From IMG/VR virus record IMGVR_UViG_3300038441_001309, positions 62,001-126,000 of that record: a stretch of DNA of 64,000 bases. One strand, given 5' to 3'. The notes under the pieces were generated by a model that did no database searches, was not told where the DNA came from, and saw nothing but the letters and a program-made list of their open reading frames with translations. Of the stretch, positions 42,216 through 51,254 are shown in pieces. Both the position numbers and the translations under genes were made by a program. Positions within the stretch are counted from its first letter, which is position 1; the number at the start of each line of letters is the position of its first letter. This DNA comes from a virus.

Positions 42216-43127
42216 ATGCCAATTTTCAAAGGTACAAACTTCAACGAGGTGATCGCGCAAATCAATGCCGATAACCCGAACATGCCTTGGCCAATCGATG
42301 CGGACAATTTCCTCTATGGTCCGCCCACCGCACTGGCCACTCCAGTCGGCAAGCTGAACACTTCCATCAAGATCACTGCCAAGGACTCGTCCAAGTACCG
42401 CGGCATGGTCGAGGTACAGTACCATCGCCGGGTGCTGGGTGACCTGTTCCGTGGCCAAACCGTGCAGTTTACCCGTTGGGTGAATGATGGCGGCACCATG
42501 ACCAAGGCTGCGGCCATCGACATCATCAACCAGATGTACGGTATCAATCTTGAAGATGCCAAGATCACTGGTTCTGCCTGGGCTGCAGTGCAGGATGGCA
42601 TCGTCCGCACTTGGACTGCAAACGCAGACAACTATGCTTACACCGGCAGCGTTTCTGTCAAGTGGAACCGTGGCCTGCAACAGATCGGCCTAGACATCCT
42701 GACCGTGCAGGAACTCGCAGGCGCCGTGTGGCCCGATGGCAACGACTTCATCGCCATCCCGGATCGCAAATACGACGGTCGCTTCCTGCTGGCTGGTCTG
42801 GATTGCACCGAGTGGGCGCTCAACAACGCTTGGACGGCATCGACGAACCTGGGCGTCATCAACTCCACGGGCAACCAGGGGCTGCTGAACTGGATCAACG
42901 GCAAGACGGGTCTCAACCTCAACCTCAGTCCGTACAACGTCGACACCAACCCAATGGGTCTGGGCAACGCCAGCGCAAGCTTTGGTGTCCCGGTCGCTCT
43001 GCCGGCCGGTGCGACCAACGCACTGCGCACGCACTTCGTCAAGCCGGGCTTCGCGTACGCCATCCCGATGGACCTGCGCACGCATCCGCTTATCAAAGCG
43101 TTCGTCCCACTGTACTTCAACATCTAA
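42216..43127 (+). CDS. Virion-type paralog 5, two domains
   Basis: 303 aa. N-domain: VIAQINADNPNMPWPID, NTSIKITAKDSSKYRGMVEV, YHRRVLGDLF, and LTVQELAGAVWP in place of LNGLNYP. C-domain longer than usual, with LLNWINGKTGLNLNLSPYN, ending FVPLYFNI. Asn/Gly/Ala-rich. Confidence 0.8.
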   Translation: MPIFKGTNFNEVIAQINADNPNMPWPIDADNFLYGPPTALATPVGKLNTSIKITAKDSSKYRGMVEVQYHRRVLGDLFRGQTVQFTRWVNDGGTMTKAAAIDIINQMYGINLEDAKITGSAWAAVQDGIVRTWTANADNYAYTGSVSVKWNRGLQQIGLDILTVQELAGAVWPDGNDFIAIPDRKYDGRFLLAGLDCTEWALNNAWTASTNLGVINSTGNQGLLNWINGKTGLNLNLSPYNVDTNPMGLGNASASFGVPVALPAGATNALRTHFVKPGFAYAIPMDLRTHPLIKAFVPLYFNI

Positions 43128-43139
43128 GAGGAGACAGTC

Positions 43140-44021
43140 ATGTCTGTTTTCATTGATTCCAATCAGGCCCTCCTCAACTACCTGAACACGGCGAACAGTA
43201 CCACCATGTTCACGTTGACGAACTTGCTGTGGTCGTCCCCTGCGCCGATTGCAGGTACCTGGATGGAAGGTACTACCACCAAGAACACCTACATGAAAGT
43301 GACCGCTGCTGCGGGCGCTGGATTCGAAGGTAAGGCAACCATCAAGTACGACCGCTTGAAGCTGAGCGACTTCGCTGCCTTCAAGCCGACCCGTACCCTG
43401 AAGTGCTACAAGCCGGTTACCACCCATGATCTGCTGCCGAACATCCTGTACTACTTCGGTCTGGTAATCGGCAAGCAGGACATCGTCGACGAGCCACTCA
43501 CCCTGGTAGATGGCGTGGGTACAGTTACTCTCAAGGCCAAGGCGACCTCGCCATTGTGGTTGGATCAACTGACCTTCGACGTTATTGAAGGCGGCGCCAA
43601 CCTGGCCGACCAGCTGACTGTCAAAGCGCTCAATGGTCTGAACTACCCGGTAACTGACCCGACCACCCAGACCTCGGCACTGCTGTACACCTACCCACTC
43701 AACCTCACCGCTTATCGCGACGAGTTGTTGGCCATGGTGGAAGGCACCCTGACCCAGGCCCAGGCAGATCGTCTGGTAGTGATGCTCAAGGCTCTCGACA
43801 AAGGTCCAGGTGCCACGCTGTGGAACTCCGACGGCTCCAGCAAGTCGTGGTCGGTGGCAGGTGCCAAGGTTATCTTCTGCGGTCTGAACTCCATGGTCTT
43901 CCCGACCAACCAGTCGTACAAGTACGTCATGTGCTTGGAACTGCGTGCTGACGTGACCGTACCTACTGGTCGCTTCTACCTGCACTTCAACGACCCTGAC
44001 AACCCTAACTCGGCTGACTGA
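43140..44021 (+). CDS. Virion-type paralog 6, two domains
   Basis: 293 aa. N-domain starts FIDSNQALLNYLNTANS and ends LTVKALNGLNYPVTD. C-domain from YTYPLNLTAYRDELLAMVEG through AGAKVIFCGLNSMVF to RFYLHFNDPDNP. This C-domain is the best match to the separate short gene at 45462. AGAGGAG precedes the ATG. Confidence 0.8.
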   Translation: MSVFIDSNQALLNYLNTANSTTMFTLTNLLWSSPAPIAGTWMEGTTTKNTYMKVTAAAGAGFEGKATIKYDRLKLSDFAAFKPTRTLKCYKPVTTHDLLPNILYYFGLVIGKQDIVDEPLTLVDGVGTVTLKAKATSPLWLDQLTFDVIEGGANLADQLTVKALNGLNYPVTDPTTQTSALLYTYPLNLTAYRDELLAMVEGTLTQAQADRLVVMLKALDKGPGATLWNSDGSSKSWSVAGAKVIFCGLNSMVFPTNQSYKYVMCLELRADVTVPTGRFYLHFNDPDNPNSAD

Positions 44022-44024
44022 CGG

Positions 44025-44049
44025 CATAGTGGCCGGGTAGCCCCCGGCC
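44025..44049 (+). terminator. Hairpin with CATA upstream
   Basis: GGCCGGG (44031-44037) pairs with CCCGGCC (44043-44049) in the 52-nt gap; CATA at 44025. No TATG on the plus side, so it may be partial or act on the other strand. Confidence 0.5.
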
Positions 44050-44073
44050 CTTCTCCAAACTTGGGATGAAAAG

Positions 44074-44955
44074 ATGGACATCGACTATCGAAAAGAATCC
44101 TCCCAGTTGGTCTATGACCTGATCAACCGGGATAACCCTGACCTAAAGGTGCCCGTCTCTCCAGATAACTGCAAGCTGGGTACTCCAGTTGCGATTACTG
44201 GTCAGGGTATCCGTAACACCCAGATCCCCGTGATGGCCGTCGATGGCGGCTTCTACATGGGTGCCTCAACTCTGACGTATCGCCGGCTTGCACCGCTGAC
44301 CATGTTCGCTCAGGGCGTGCCACAGCTTGACGACTATGCGTACCCAGCCGATCTGTCTGGCAACAACATCAAGGTTGAGGCTGTTTGTCGTTGGGTGAAC
44401 CAGAAATACGGCACTGCCTTTGTTCCAGCCGACTTCAGTACAACCGTCATCGGTGCGGCCCCGGCCCTGAGGGGCTTGGTCCTAATGGGTAACAACCCTG
44501 CCTGGATTGGGCAACTCAACGTTAACCGACTGGCCAGCAAAAAGCCGGTGTCTGAACAAGTACCCGAGGCTACCCCGGCAGTGGTTGCACTGGTGTCTGG
44601 TGCTGCACCAGGCGGTAGTCAAACCAACTTGGCAGACTTCATGACCTACGGGACTGACTTCACCAAGTTTAAGGACTTGCTGAACACCTTCACGGCACTG
44701 ACCATCATGGCAAATACCGCCGCGCTGCGCGAGCTGGTAACTTACATGGCTGCCGTGTCTGGCCGACCACTAGACTTTGACGGTGTTGCCAGCGTTGAGA
44801 ACGGGATGGCGGGGTGCAGGATCATTCGCTACGCCCTGCCCAACGTTAACGTCCCAGAGGCTAACTCGGTGGACTACACCCACGTTGCCGTGGTTACGCC
44901 TCCTGTTGCCGGCGGTTGGTTCGCTGGTCGTTTCTTCCTGCATTACAAGGGCTAG
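44074..44955 (+). CDS. Virion-type paralog 7, two domains
   Basis: 293 aa. Starts with LVYDLINRDNPDLKVPV, close to paralog 1, then a variant middle (FYMGASTLTYRRLAP). C-domain from FMTYGTDFTKFKDLLNTF to GRFFLHYKG. Two Cys in the middle are unusual for the family. Confidence 0.8.
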   Translation: MDIDYRKESSQLVYDLINRDNPDLKVPVSPDNCKLGTPVAITGQGIRNTQIPVMAVDGGFYMGASTLTYRRLAPLTMFAQGVPQLDDYAYPADLSGNNIKVEAVCRWVNQKYGTAFVPADFSTTVIGAAPALRGLVLMGNNPAWIGQLNVNRLASKKPVSEQVPEATPAVVALVSGAAPGGSQTNLADFMTYGTDFTKFKDLLNTFTALTIMANTAALRELVTYMAAVSGRPLDFDGVASVENGMAGCRIIRYALPNVNVPEANSVDYTHVAVVTPPVAGGWFAGRFFLHYKG

Positions 44956-44962
44956 GTGAATT

Positions 44963-45460
44963 ATGGACTTTAAACAAGGTTCCAAAATGAGCCTGCTCAT
45001 TCAACTGCAGGCGGCACACACACTGATCCCAGGCACGCTGGCCGACTGGTTGTTCAGTCCCCCGGTTGCATTGGCCAACGACCCAGACGGTTACAACACC
45101 AAGATCAAGTTGACGGCGGTCACAGGTAATGTGAACTACACGGGTAACCGCACCTTCCGGTACAACCGCAACAGTCTGGAGACGCTCAAGCTCAATGCTC
45201 CGGCGAACCCATCGGTGACCATGTCCGCGGCCACCAAGGTCTACGACTGTTTCCCCTACTTGCTCAAAATGCTGGGTGTGTTGTTCGACCAGGACGACTT
45301 AGAAAACGGGGACGTCGTGGACAATGGTGATGGCACCTACACCATCCCACTCGTGGCCAAGTCTACCTGCATCCTCTGGAAAGGTAGCTGGCAATACAAG
45401 ACTGGTCGTTTGCCCCACATCAACACGGCCATCACTCAACCCTACTTCGATTGGGCCTGA
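44963..45460 (+). CDS. Virion-type paralog 8a, N-domain half of a split gene
   Basis: 165 aa: a complete N-domain (KIKLTAVTGNVNYTGNRTF, YNRNSLETL, LGVLFDQDDLENGD) that ends FDWA where relatives continue into a C-domain (for example YSRDWSEHYD). The TGA stop at 45458 is followed after one base by an ATG in another frame that opens the missing C-domain. AGGTGAATT precedes ATG 44963. Confidence 0.75.
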   Translation: MDFKQGSKMSLLIQLQAAHTLIPGTLADWLFSPPVALANDPDGYNTKIKLTAVTGNVNYTGNRTFRYNRNSLETLKLNAPANPSVTMSAATKVYDCFPYLLKMLGVLFDQDDLENGDVVDNGDGTYTIPLVAKSTCILWKGSWQYKTGRLPHINTAITQPYFDWA

Positions 45461-45461
45461 T

Positions 45462-45797
45462 ATGAACACACTGCACAACTTCTTCCGCGCAGACTTCACC
45501 CAGTCTGCAGAATACCTGCTGGCGGTTTCCTTGGGTCCGTTGTCCGAGGATTGCGCTACTTCCTTTGCCGCCATGCTGGGTGAGATGGACCCTACCGAAG
45601 AAGGTAAGGGTAACTGGGTGGCCACTGGCGATGGTAACTACACGCTGGATGAGGCCGAGGTTATTTACGTCGGCAACAACCACGAAGACCTCCCCACTCA
45701 CCCAGGCTTTAAGTACGCCGTGGGTGTACGACTGCGTCCAAATGCCGACGGTGCTCGTCGTCTGTATCTGCAGTTTAACGATCCAGTTACCGAATAA
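45462..45797 (+). CDS. Virion-type paralog 8b, free C-domain
   Basis: 111 aa, begins MNTLHNFFRADFTQSAEYLL and contains EAEVIYVGNN, FKYAVGVRLRPNADGARR and LYLQFNDPVTE, the full C-domain of the family. Together with the gene at 44963 it equals one ordinary member. Weak Shine-Dalgarno; expression probably by coupling across the 1-nt gap. Confidence 0.75.
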   Translation: MNTLHNFFRADFTQSAEYLLAVSLGPLSEDCATSFAAMLGEMDPTEEGKGNWVATGDGNYTLDEAEVIYVGNNHEDLPTHPGFKYAVGVRLRPNADGARRLYLQFNDPVTE

Positions 45798-45806
45798 GGG
45801 GGCGAC

Positions 45807-46928
45807 ATGAAGATTCTCGATTTCTTCGGGTTCGATAACGTGCCGCCTGGCAACATTGCTGCTCCAGCCAACGGCGCCACCCTGGCCAGTACCCGTCTAC
45901 AATTCCGCCAGAACGCTATCGGTAGCTATGCGAGTTGCGCCTACTCCAAGCAGGTACCCAATCCTGATGAGGGCGCCTGGATCAGAACGAACTGCGGCAC
46001 TGCCACGTACCCTAACCCGTTCAACGGTATGCTGGCTATTCCGTTTGATGATATCCAGCCAGGGCTCAAGGACGCCACTTCCAAGCTGACCATGGGCGTT
46101 CGCCAAGTCTTGCGCGCCTACAGCAACATGCTGTCCTCGAACATGACTATCGGCGTCTTGCATGAGAACGACACGGTTACCCGCGTTTGTCAGTTCACCG
46201 ACTGGAACTCGATCACCCTCGGCTTGATGCACTATTGGGAAGCGGTGTTTGACCGCGTCAACGGCAAGGTCAAACTCGTTCGTGATGGTTTGGTTGTCAG
46301 AACAGTGGATGTCGCCGCAGCGATCACCGCCTACGGCAAGGTCAAGGCCTTCACCTTCGGACACTCTGGTCAATCCTCCGACTACGGTAACGGCAGCTGT
46401 GCAGTTGACCACCGCGATGTCTACCTGGCCCTGATCGAAGACGGTGATCCCACTGATCGCTTGGGTTCACAGATCGTCAAACGTCTGCCTGTGGCCAGCG
46501 TTGATGCCGGTTGGTCTGTTAACGTGGCTGGTTCTACTCTGGTGGATTCCCTCAACGATACCCAGACAAGCCCCATCTCGGTACCTGCGGCAGCCGCTAT
46601 GACGTTTGTGAACGTGGATGAGGCCGACCCCAAGGGTCTGATCAGTTTCTCCACCGCAGGCCTCGCAGCGAACGACCGCGTAAATGCGATCAACATGCAG
46701 TTGGACGCCATTGGCACCGCAGGTGCCAGTTCCCTGGATGCCATCGCAATGCGTGGGGCAACCGTGGAGTCGACCAAGCAATTCACCTTCACCCAAACCT
46801 TCGACTACACTAAGACCCCTTTGCTGAGCAACTTCGCCAAAGCGGCGTTCTTGCGTCAGTGGACTGGTACTCCGGGGACCAAGGCTGACGTCGATAGCTA
46901 CAAGCTCCGCCTCAAAGCGAGTAGCTAA
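45807..46928 (+). CDS. Virion-type protein, lectin-like family, member A
   Basis: 373 aa, different from the flanking family. Beta-rich; YWEAVFDRVNGKVKLVRDG followed by DHRDVYLALIEDGDPTDRLGS and IVKRLPVASVDAGW looks like a concanavalin/LamG-type sandwich. The later part is a second beta domain (VNVDEADPKGLISF). Shares the ...RxG...ISSVP/VKRLPV layout with the genes at 48380 and 49409. Glycan or receptor binding is a guess. Confidence 0.75.
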   Translation: MKILDFFGFDNVPPGNIAAPANGATLASTRLQFRQNAIGSYASCAYSKQVPNPDEGAWIRTNCGTATYPNPFNGMLAIPFDDIQPGLKDATSKLTMGVRQVLRAYSNMLSSNMTIGVLHENDTVTRVCQFTDWNSITLGLMHYWEAVFDRVNGKVKLVRDGLVVRTVDVAAAITAYGKVKAFTFGHSGQSSDYGNGSCAVDHRDVYLALIEDGDPTDRLGSQIVKRLPVASVDAGWSVNVAGSTLVDSLNDTQTSPISVPAAAAMTFVNVDEADPKGLISFSTAGLAANDRVNAINMQLDAIGTAGASSLDAIAMRGATVESTKQFTFTQTFDYTKTPLLSNFAKAAFLRQWTGTPGTKADVDSYKLRLKASS

Positions 46929-46939
46929 AGGAGTTACAC

Positions 46940-47866
46940 ATGGGAACGATCAAGGTTGACCAGGTGTCTGCCTACGCGCTGACTACGCAGAACAAGGTGA
47001 TCTCTGTCGACTCTGTGTCGGCGTACGCCTTGGTCTCTGCGCGGTCAGCGGCCGGCTTCACCCTCGACTACAAACAGCACATTGCCAACTCGATCAAGGC
47101 GAACCACAACGTCACCTTGGCCTTGTCGGACTTTGACCTGGGAACTCCGATCACCAAGGTAGCTGGTCGCTTCAATGCCGAGATCCAGCTCAGTGTGAAG
47201 CCGTCCTCTGGATTCCGCGGTTCGGTGAACCTGGCGTATACACGCTACCCCATCGATGATCTCGCCTATGGTCGGAACCTGGATACATTCAAGTTTGTTC
47301 CAGGGGCACTTACCACAGGCGACATGCTCGACGCATTCAACGCCAAGTTTGGTACCAAGGTTGCTCGCTCGGAGATCGTGGATGAGGCACTGAATCAGTC
47401 TGGCGATACCTACTTCAAGGCGTCTGCCAGCTCGGTGTTCTTCGAGCCTGGGTCTCAGGTCAACATGGGTGTCATTGTACCTTCGGCGCGTGACTGGGAA
47501 TTGGTTGGTCTTGACTGGCCAACAGAGACCCAGCTGTATCCTCTCCTCACCCAGGGCTTGGACTTCACATCTCTGCGCACTGATCTGAACACGTTCTCGG
47601 CGACCGACGTAAACATCTCGGCCGCCTTCGCAGACGTTTTGGCCAACACTGCCAACGCGCTGGGTGGCCACAGTGGGTTTGTTCCAGGTCAGGCGGCGAC
47701 GGTCAAAGGCGGCCTTCGCTCCACCCGTGGCAAGTTGATCGACCTGCCCAATGCCGCTTACCCCCAATGTGATCAGACTGGGCGCTTCGACAGGGCACTT
47801 GTGGTGACCACCTCGGTTGCCAGCCCGTGGTTCACTGAACCTTTCATTTTCCAGTACAACCGCTGA
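46940..47866 (+). CDS. Virion-type paralog 9 with N-terminal short repeats
   Basis: 308 aa. Residues 1-36 hold two near-identical repeats (VDQVSAYALTTQNKV, VDSVSAYALVSARS). A family N-domain follows (IANSIKANHNVTLAL, SSGFRGSVNLAYTRYPIDDL) and then a C-domain from LTQGLDFTSLRTDLNTF to PFIFQYNR. The repeats may bind another virion part; a second gene with such repeats is at 50470. AAGGAG before the ATG. Confidence 0.8.
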   Translation: MGTIKVDQVSAYALTTQNKVISVDSVSAYALVSARSAAGFTLDYKQHIANSIKANHNVTLALSDFDLGTPITKVAGRFNAEIQLSVKPSSGFRGSVNLAYTRYPIDDLAYGRNLDTFKFVPGALTTGDMLDAFNAKFGTKVARSEIVDEALNQSGDTYFKASASSVFFEPGSQVNMGVIVPSARDWELVGLDWPTETQLYPLLTQGLDFTSLRTDLNTFSATDVNISAAFADVLANTANALGGHSGFVPGQAATVKGGLRSTRGKLIDLPNAAYPQCDQTGRFDRALVVTTSVASPWFTEPFIFQYNR

Positions 47867-47874
47867 GGTGACGC

Positions 47875-48369
47875 ATGCTTGCCCCCTTCTCCAAGGCAGG
47901 CTTCGTGACTTTGATTTCGAATCTGGTTGGAAGAACGCTTGACCCTACCAAGGTTACCTTGCAGGATCAGGTTGTTCCTTCCACCGGCTTCGGTACCAAG
48001 CGCGAAGTCCAGATGGTGGTCACCTACCCGGATGCTGCTGGCACTGGCACGTTGACCAAAACCTTTTACTACAACCGCCGACAACTCAAGGACCTTGAGA
48101 CCCTCCTGTTGAACAAGGGTACCCTCTTCCCAGAGGACACCACGGTCCACAAGGTGCTCAAGCAACTGGAGCGACACACAGGTATCCTGTTCACCACCTT
48201 CGATCTGGAAGATGATCCAGTGGTGGCCCAGGGTTCGTTGGCCAACTTCACAATTACCTTGCGTGCCAAGTCCGGCTCCCCGTTCTACAAGGGCTCGTGT
48301 ACGTTGACAGTTGGGCGCAAACCACTGACGTCCACTCTGTTTACCAACTCCGACATTGGTTACATCTAA
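47875..48369 (+). CDS. Virion-type paralog 10, single domain
   Basis: 164 aa: a single N-domain (FVTLISNLVGRTLDPTKV, then KTFYYNRRQLKDLETLLL, TFDLEDDP, CTLTVGRKPL). No C-domain follows; the next gene belongs to the lectin-like family. GAGGTGA before the ATG. Confidence 0.8.
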   Translation: MLAPFSKAGFVTLISNLVGRTLDPTKVTLQDQVVPSTGFGTKREVQMVVTYPDAAGTGTLTKTFYYNRRQLKDLETLLLNKGTLFPEDTTVHKVLKQLERHTGILFTTFDLEDDPVVAQGSLANFTITLRAKSGSPFYKGSCTLTVGRKPLTSTLFTNSDIGYI

Positions 48370-48379
48370 GGAGATAGCC

Positions 48380-49408
48380 ATGAGTCTTCAATTTGCGATG
48401 GCCGTTCACCACATGGGGGTTAGCGGCCTGGAGTTCCCTGCACTGGGTCTCAACAAGTTCGGTGCGTTCGACACCGCCTTTGGCAGTGCCCCACCAGAAA
48501 CCGTCACCCAAAAGGGTAAGATGGCCTCCCTGAACCGGGGCACCTCGGGCCAACATGGTTGGACCATGCTGCCAAACTTCATCGTCCCAACTGCGGTGAA
48601 GAAGATCTACTTCGGTTGCCGCTTCACTGGGTTGGTTAAGCACCTGGGAGACGTCAACACTGCCCCACTTTATCTGAACATCGGTGGCGGTAAGCTTTAC
48701 CTGTTCCAGTCGGTCGCCAACTCGGCACAGGTTCCGCCGACCGACTGCTACCTTGAGGTGGAGATCGATCGCGATCAGGGTACCGTCACTGGATACATTG
48801 ACGGCGTATCGGTTGGGGTCATCGCCAACATCAGTGGTGGCACCAGTGCCAACCTTACCACTGCTGGCTTCACATTGGGCATAGCTGCCCGCAACTACAA
48901 CGATGCCCGCGCACTGTTTACGAGCGACGCTTACATCGCTTGGAACGACGGTGTTTACCCAAGCGCACGACTGGGTCCGGTCAAAATCAGCTCCGTACCG
49001 GTCAAGGTATCGTCTGTCAGCGGCTTCGACAAGACAGCGGCAGAACTGGAAACAATTGTCAATACCCGCATCGTCAATACCCAAGGCCAGCCTCTGACCA
49101 AAGGTACCGTCGCCAAGGCCAACGCAGCAGCGGCAGAGGTCAACTTCAGCCTCGACCTGACCGGCATCGATGTTAGTCGCCAACTGGCAGCCGGTATTTT
49201 TGTAGGTGCTCAGCGTACCGGCAGTCAGACTGTGACGGCAACCCTTGAGCGCAAGCTCGATGCGGTAACCACCACCGATCAGGCAGTAGACCTGACCACG
49301 CGCAGCGCGGATCGATTGAACTTCATCGCCCCGCTGGCTGCTCGTACGGCTTCGACTACTCGGTCGCTGAACGACATCACTCACAAGCTCAAGTTCGTGG
49401 AGGCGTAA
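48380..49408 (+). CDS. Virion-type protein, lectin-like family, member B
   Basis: 342 aa. CYLEVEIDRDQGTVTGYIDG and RLGPVKISSVPVKVSSVSGF match the same places in member C (49409). The fold looks like a concanavalin-type sandwich followed by an Ala/Thr-rich domain (GTVAKANAAAAEVNFSLDL). Start ATG 48380 after AAGGAGA. Particle surface role inferred. Confidence 0.75.
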   Translation: MSLQFAMAVHHMGVSGLEFPALGLNKFGAFDTAFGSAPPETVTQKGKMASLNRGTSGQHGWTMLPNFIVPTAVKKIYFGCRFTGLVKHLGDVNTAPLYLNIGGGKLYLFQSVANSAQVPPTDCYLEVEIDRDQGTVTGYIDGVSVGVIANISGGTSANLTTAGFTLGIAARNYNDARALFTSDAYIAWNDGVYPSARLGPVKISSVPVKVSSVSGFDKTAAELETIVNTRIVNTQGQPLTKGTVAKANAAAAEVNFSLDLTGIDVSRQLAAGIFVGAQRTGSQTVTATLERKLDAVTTTDQAVDLTTRSADRLNFIAPLAARTASTTRSLNDITHKLKFVEA

Positions 49409-50446
49409 ATGGCCATCGTTCTAGCTGAAAACTTCAAGGGCCTGGGCCTTGCCGCGGGGGTGAACTACAACACCCAAGACCCGAAACCATACGGGGCCTG
49501 CCCAGGTGTCTACGCGTTGATCACCACTGGCGCAACCATGGTTGGTAAAACCGACATCATCAACGTGGAAGTGGCCAACGGCAAATCCTGGTTGGCACCC
49601 TACAACGCCGGTCACCGAGTGGTTGGTCCTCTCACCAGTAGTTTGGGTATTGCGGTCGGTAATTCGACCATTGTCATCGGCGCGCGTTTCCGTGCTCAGG
49701 TCCCGCAAGCCGGCATCGTCAGTGCCTTCCCGGTGTTCCGATTGATTGGCACCAACTTCATCTACAACGTTCCAGCAGGCGTGGCTGAGTTCTACGCAGA
49801 GCTTGTGATTAATCGCGAGACCGGTACGGTCGAGCTGTGGATCGACAACAAGCTGAACGCCACCTGGCCTAACCTCTACCAAGGTACCAACCTGACCACC
49901 CTGCGGAACAATGGTGCTGATTTCTACTTCGGCCTGGGTAGCGTGGCATACTTCATGCATACCGACGTGCTGATCATCTACGATGCCGGTGATGACGGGA
50001 TTAATACCCGCACGGGTCCCGTGGATATCTCCAGTGTTCCGCTGAAGATGGTGTCCAGTCAAGGCTTCAATGTGGATGCCCTTACTGACGTACTGACCCG
50101 CAAGGACTACGCCACTGACTCCGGCACTCGCGTCAAGGGCGCTGCTGGTTCGGTGCCCCCCGAACTTAAGATGACCAAGGCTGATGGCTACGTCCTCCCC
50201 AACGACACTCCAGTGCTCGGCACTTTTGTAGTGGCCAAGTCCAACTATACCGTCGGTCAGCCAGGCGACCTCAAGGTTACACATAAGCGTGGTCCTAGCA
50301 CCAAGGAAGTGACGGCCATCCAGCCACCGGTGCTGCCAGTGCTGCCAAACCTTCTCATGGGGGTCAGTTCGCGTTCGGCAGCTGAGCAGACTGCAGCCAC
50401 TGCAATGGATGGTCTGGAGATCTCCCTGAAGGTCGCGGATCGCTAA
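49409..50446 (+). CDS. Virion-type protein, lectin-like family, member C
   Basis: 345 aa, starting directly after the previous stop (TAA-ATG). EFYAELVINRETGTVELWID and RTGPVDISSVPLKMVSSQGF align with member B, showing a tandem duplication. The C-terminal part is Pro/Val-rich (IQPPVLPVLPNLLM) and differs from B. Confidence 0.75.
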   Translation: MAIVLAENFKGLGLAAGVNYNTQDPKPYGACPGVYALITTGATMVGKTDIINVEVANGKSWLAPYNAGHRVVGPLTSSLGIAVGNSTIVIGARFRAQVPQAGIVSAFPVFRLIGTNFIYNVPAGVAEFYAELVINRETGTVELWIDNKLNATWPNLYQGTNLTTLRNNGADFYFGLGSVAYFMHTDVLIIYDAGDDGINTRTGPVDISSVPLKMVSSQGFNVDALTDVLTRKDYATDSGTRVKGAAGSVPPELKMTKADGYVLPNDTPVLGTFVVAKSNYTVGQPGDLKVTHKRGPSTKEVTAIQPPVLPVLPNLLMGVSSRSAAEQTAATAMDGLEISLKVADR

Positions 50447-50469
50447 GTTTCTAGACGAGGTTACACAAC

Positions 50470-51207
50470 ATGGAAACTGATCTCTTTAGCCTTCAGGGCG
50501 TCGTTGTGGAGAAGGAACTCCCAGCGGTTGACCTGTTCTCGCTGCAAGGTATCGTGATTGAAAAGGCGCCTGGTTCCACCGAGGTCAGTCGCCTCAGTGC
50601 ATCGGTCATCCAAAAGACACCTGCACAGGTAGAGTTGGCTGGCCTGCGCATGATGGTCATCCAGATGTCCGATGGGTCGATCACCCTACCGTTGGATATT
50701 ACTCCAATCGACGGCGTCAAGAAATTGATTCAGTCGAAAGCCAGCGCCACCATCCCGTGGCAGCTGTACTCGTTGTCCAAGCCCCGCAAGGTCAACGAGA
50801 CAGGTAAGACTCAGTTGGACCTGACCCCAGGCTTCGATGCACCAACCAGAGTTAGCCACACACTGACCTACGGGCGTCGTTCCATCGGCGCGCTGGCAAC
50901 GCTTAAGCTCAATGCTGCAAACTACTCCAGTCTGGCAGATGTAATTGCTGACCTGCGTAGCCGTAGTCTGCTGGTGGACGCATCTGATTTCGACATGACC
51001 AAATCGAAGTTGACTGCAACCACACTGATGCTGGTATCTAATCCAGATAGCTACCTGTTCTACCCAGGCACGGTAACCTTCGGATCCATGCCAACTCTGG
51101 CCAGCGAGTTCACTAATACTGACCTCAATGGCTTCGAGGCGGTGCCACTTCTGTCTTTGGCAGAGGCGTTTACCAACACTGACCTCAATGGGTTTACCCC
51201 TGCATGA
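50470..51207 (+). CDS. Virion-type paralog 11 with four N-terminal repeats
   Basis: 245 aa. Residues 1-65 are four degenerate 17-residue repeats (DLFSLQGVVVEKELPAV, DLFSLQGIVIEKAPGS, VSRLSASVIQKTPAQ, LAGLRMMVIQMSDG). A family N-domain follows (VKKLIQSKASATIPW, YGRRSIGALATLKL). The end is doubled: EFTNTDLNGFEAVP and AFTNTDLNGFTPA. Last gene of the plus array. Confidence 0.8.
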   Translation: METDLFSLQGVVVEKELPAVDLFSLQGIVIEKAPGSTEVSRLSASVIQKTPAQVELAGLRMMVIQMSDGSITLPLDITPIDGVKKLIQSKASATIPWQLYSLSKPRKVNETGKTQLDLTPGFDAPTRVSHTLTYGRRSIGALATLKLNAANYSSLADVIADLRSRSLLVDASDFDMTKSKLTATTLMLVSNPDSYLFYPGTVTFGSMPTLASEFTNTDLNGFEAVPLLSLAEAFTNTDLNGFTPA

Positions 51208-51208
51208 G

Positions 51209-51247
51209 CATAAGCCCCCGGCCCTACGTGGAGGCCGGGGGCTTATG
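51209..51247. terminator. Fully symmetric bidirectional terminator
   Basis: 15-nt arms (51209-51223 and 51233-51247) pair perfectly and include CATAA at one end and TTATG at the other; 9-nt loop. Lies between convergent structural genes. Confidence 0.85.
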
Positions 51248-51254
51248 TTGTCAC

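Noticed and set aside
42690-44081. 463-codon open frame on the minus strand
   Set aside because: Antisense to the structural paralogs at 42216 and 43140, whose family pattern is clear; no ribosome site and Arg/Gly/Val-rich composition.
39023-51207. CRISPR array or satellite repeats as the cause of the repetitive look
   Set aside because: The repetition is at protein-domain level (about 0.8 kb spacing, diverged DNA), not short identical DNA repeats with spacers.
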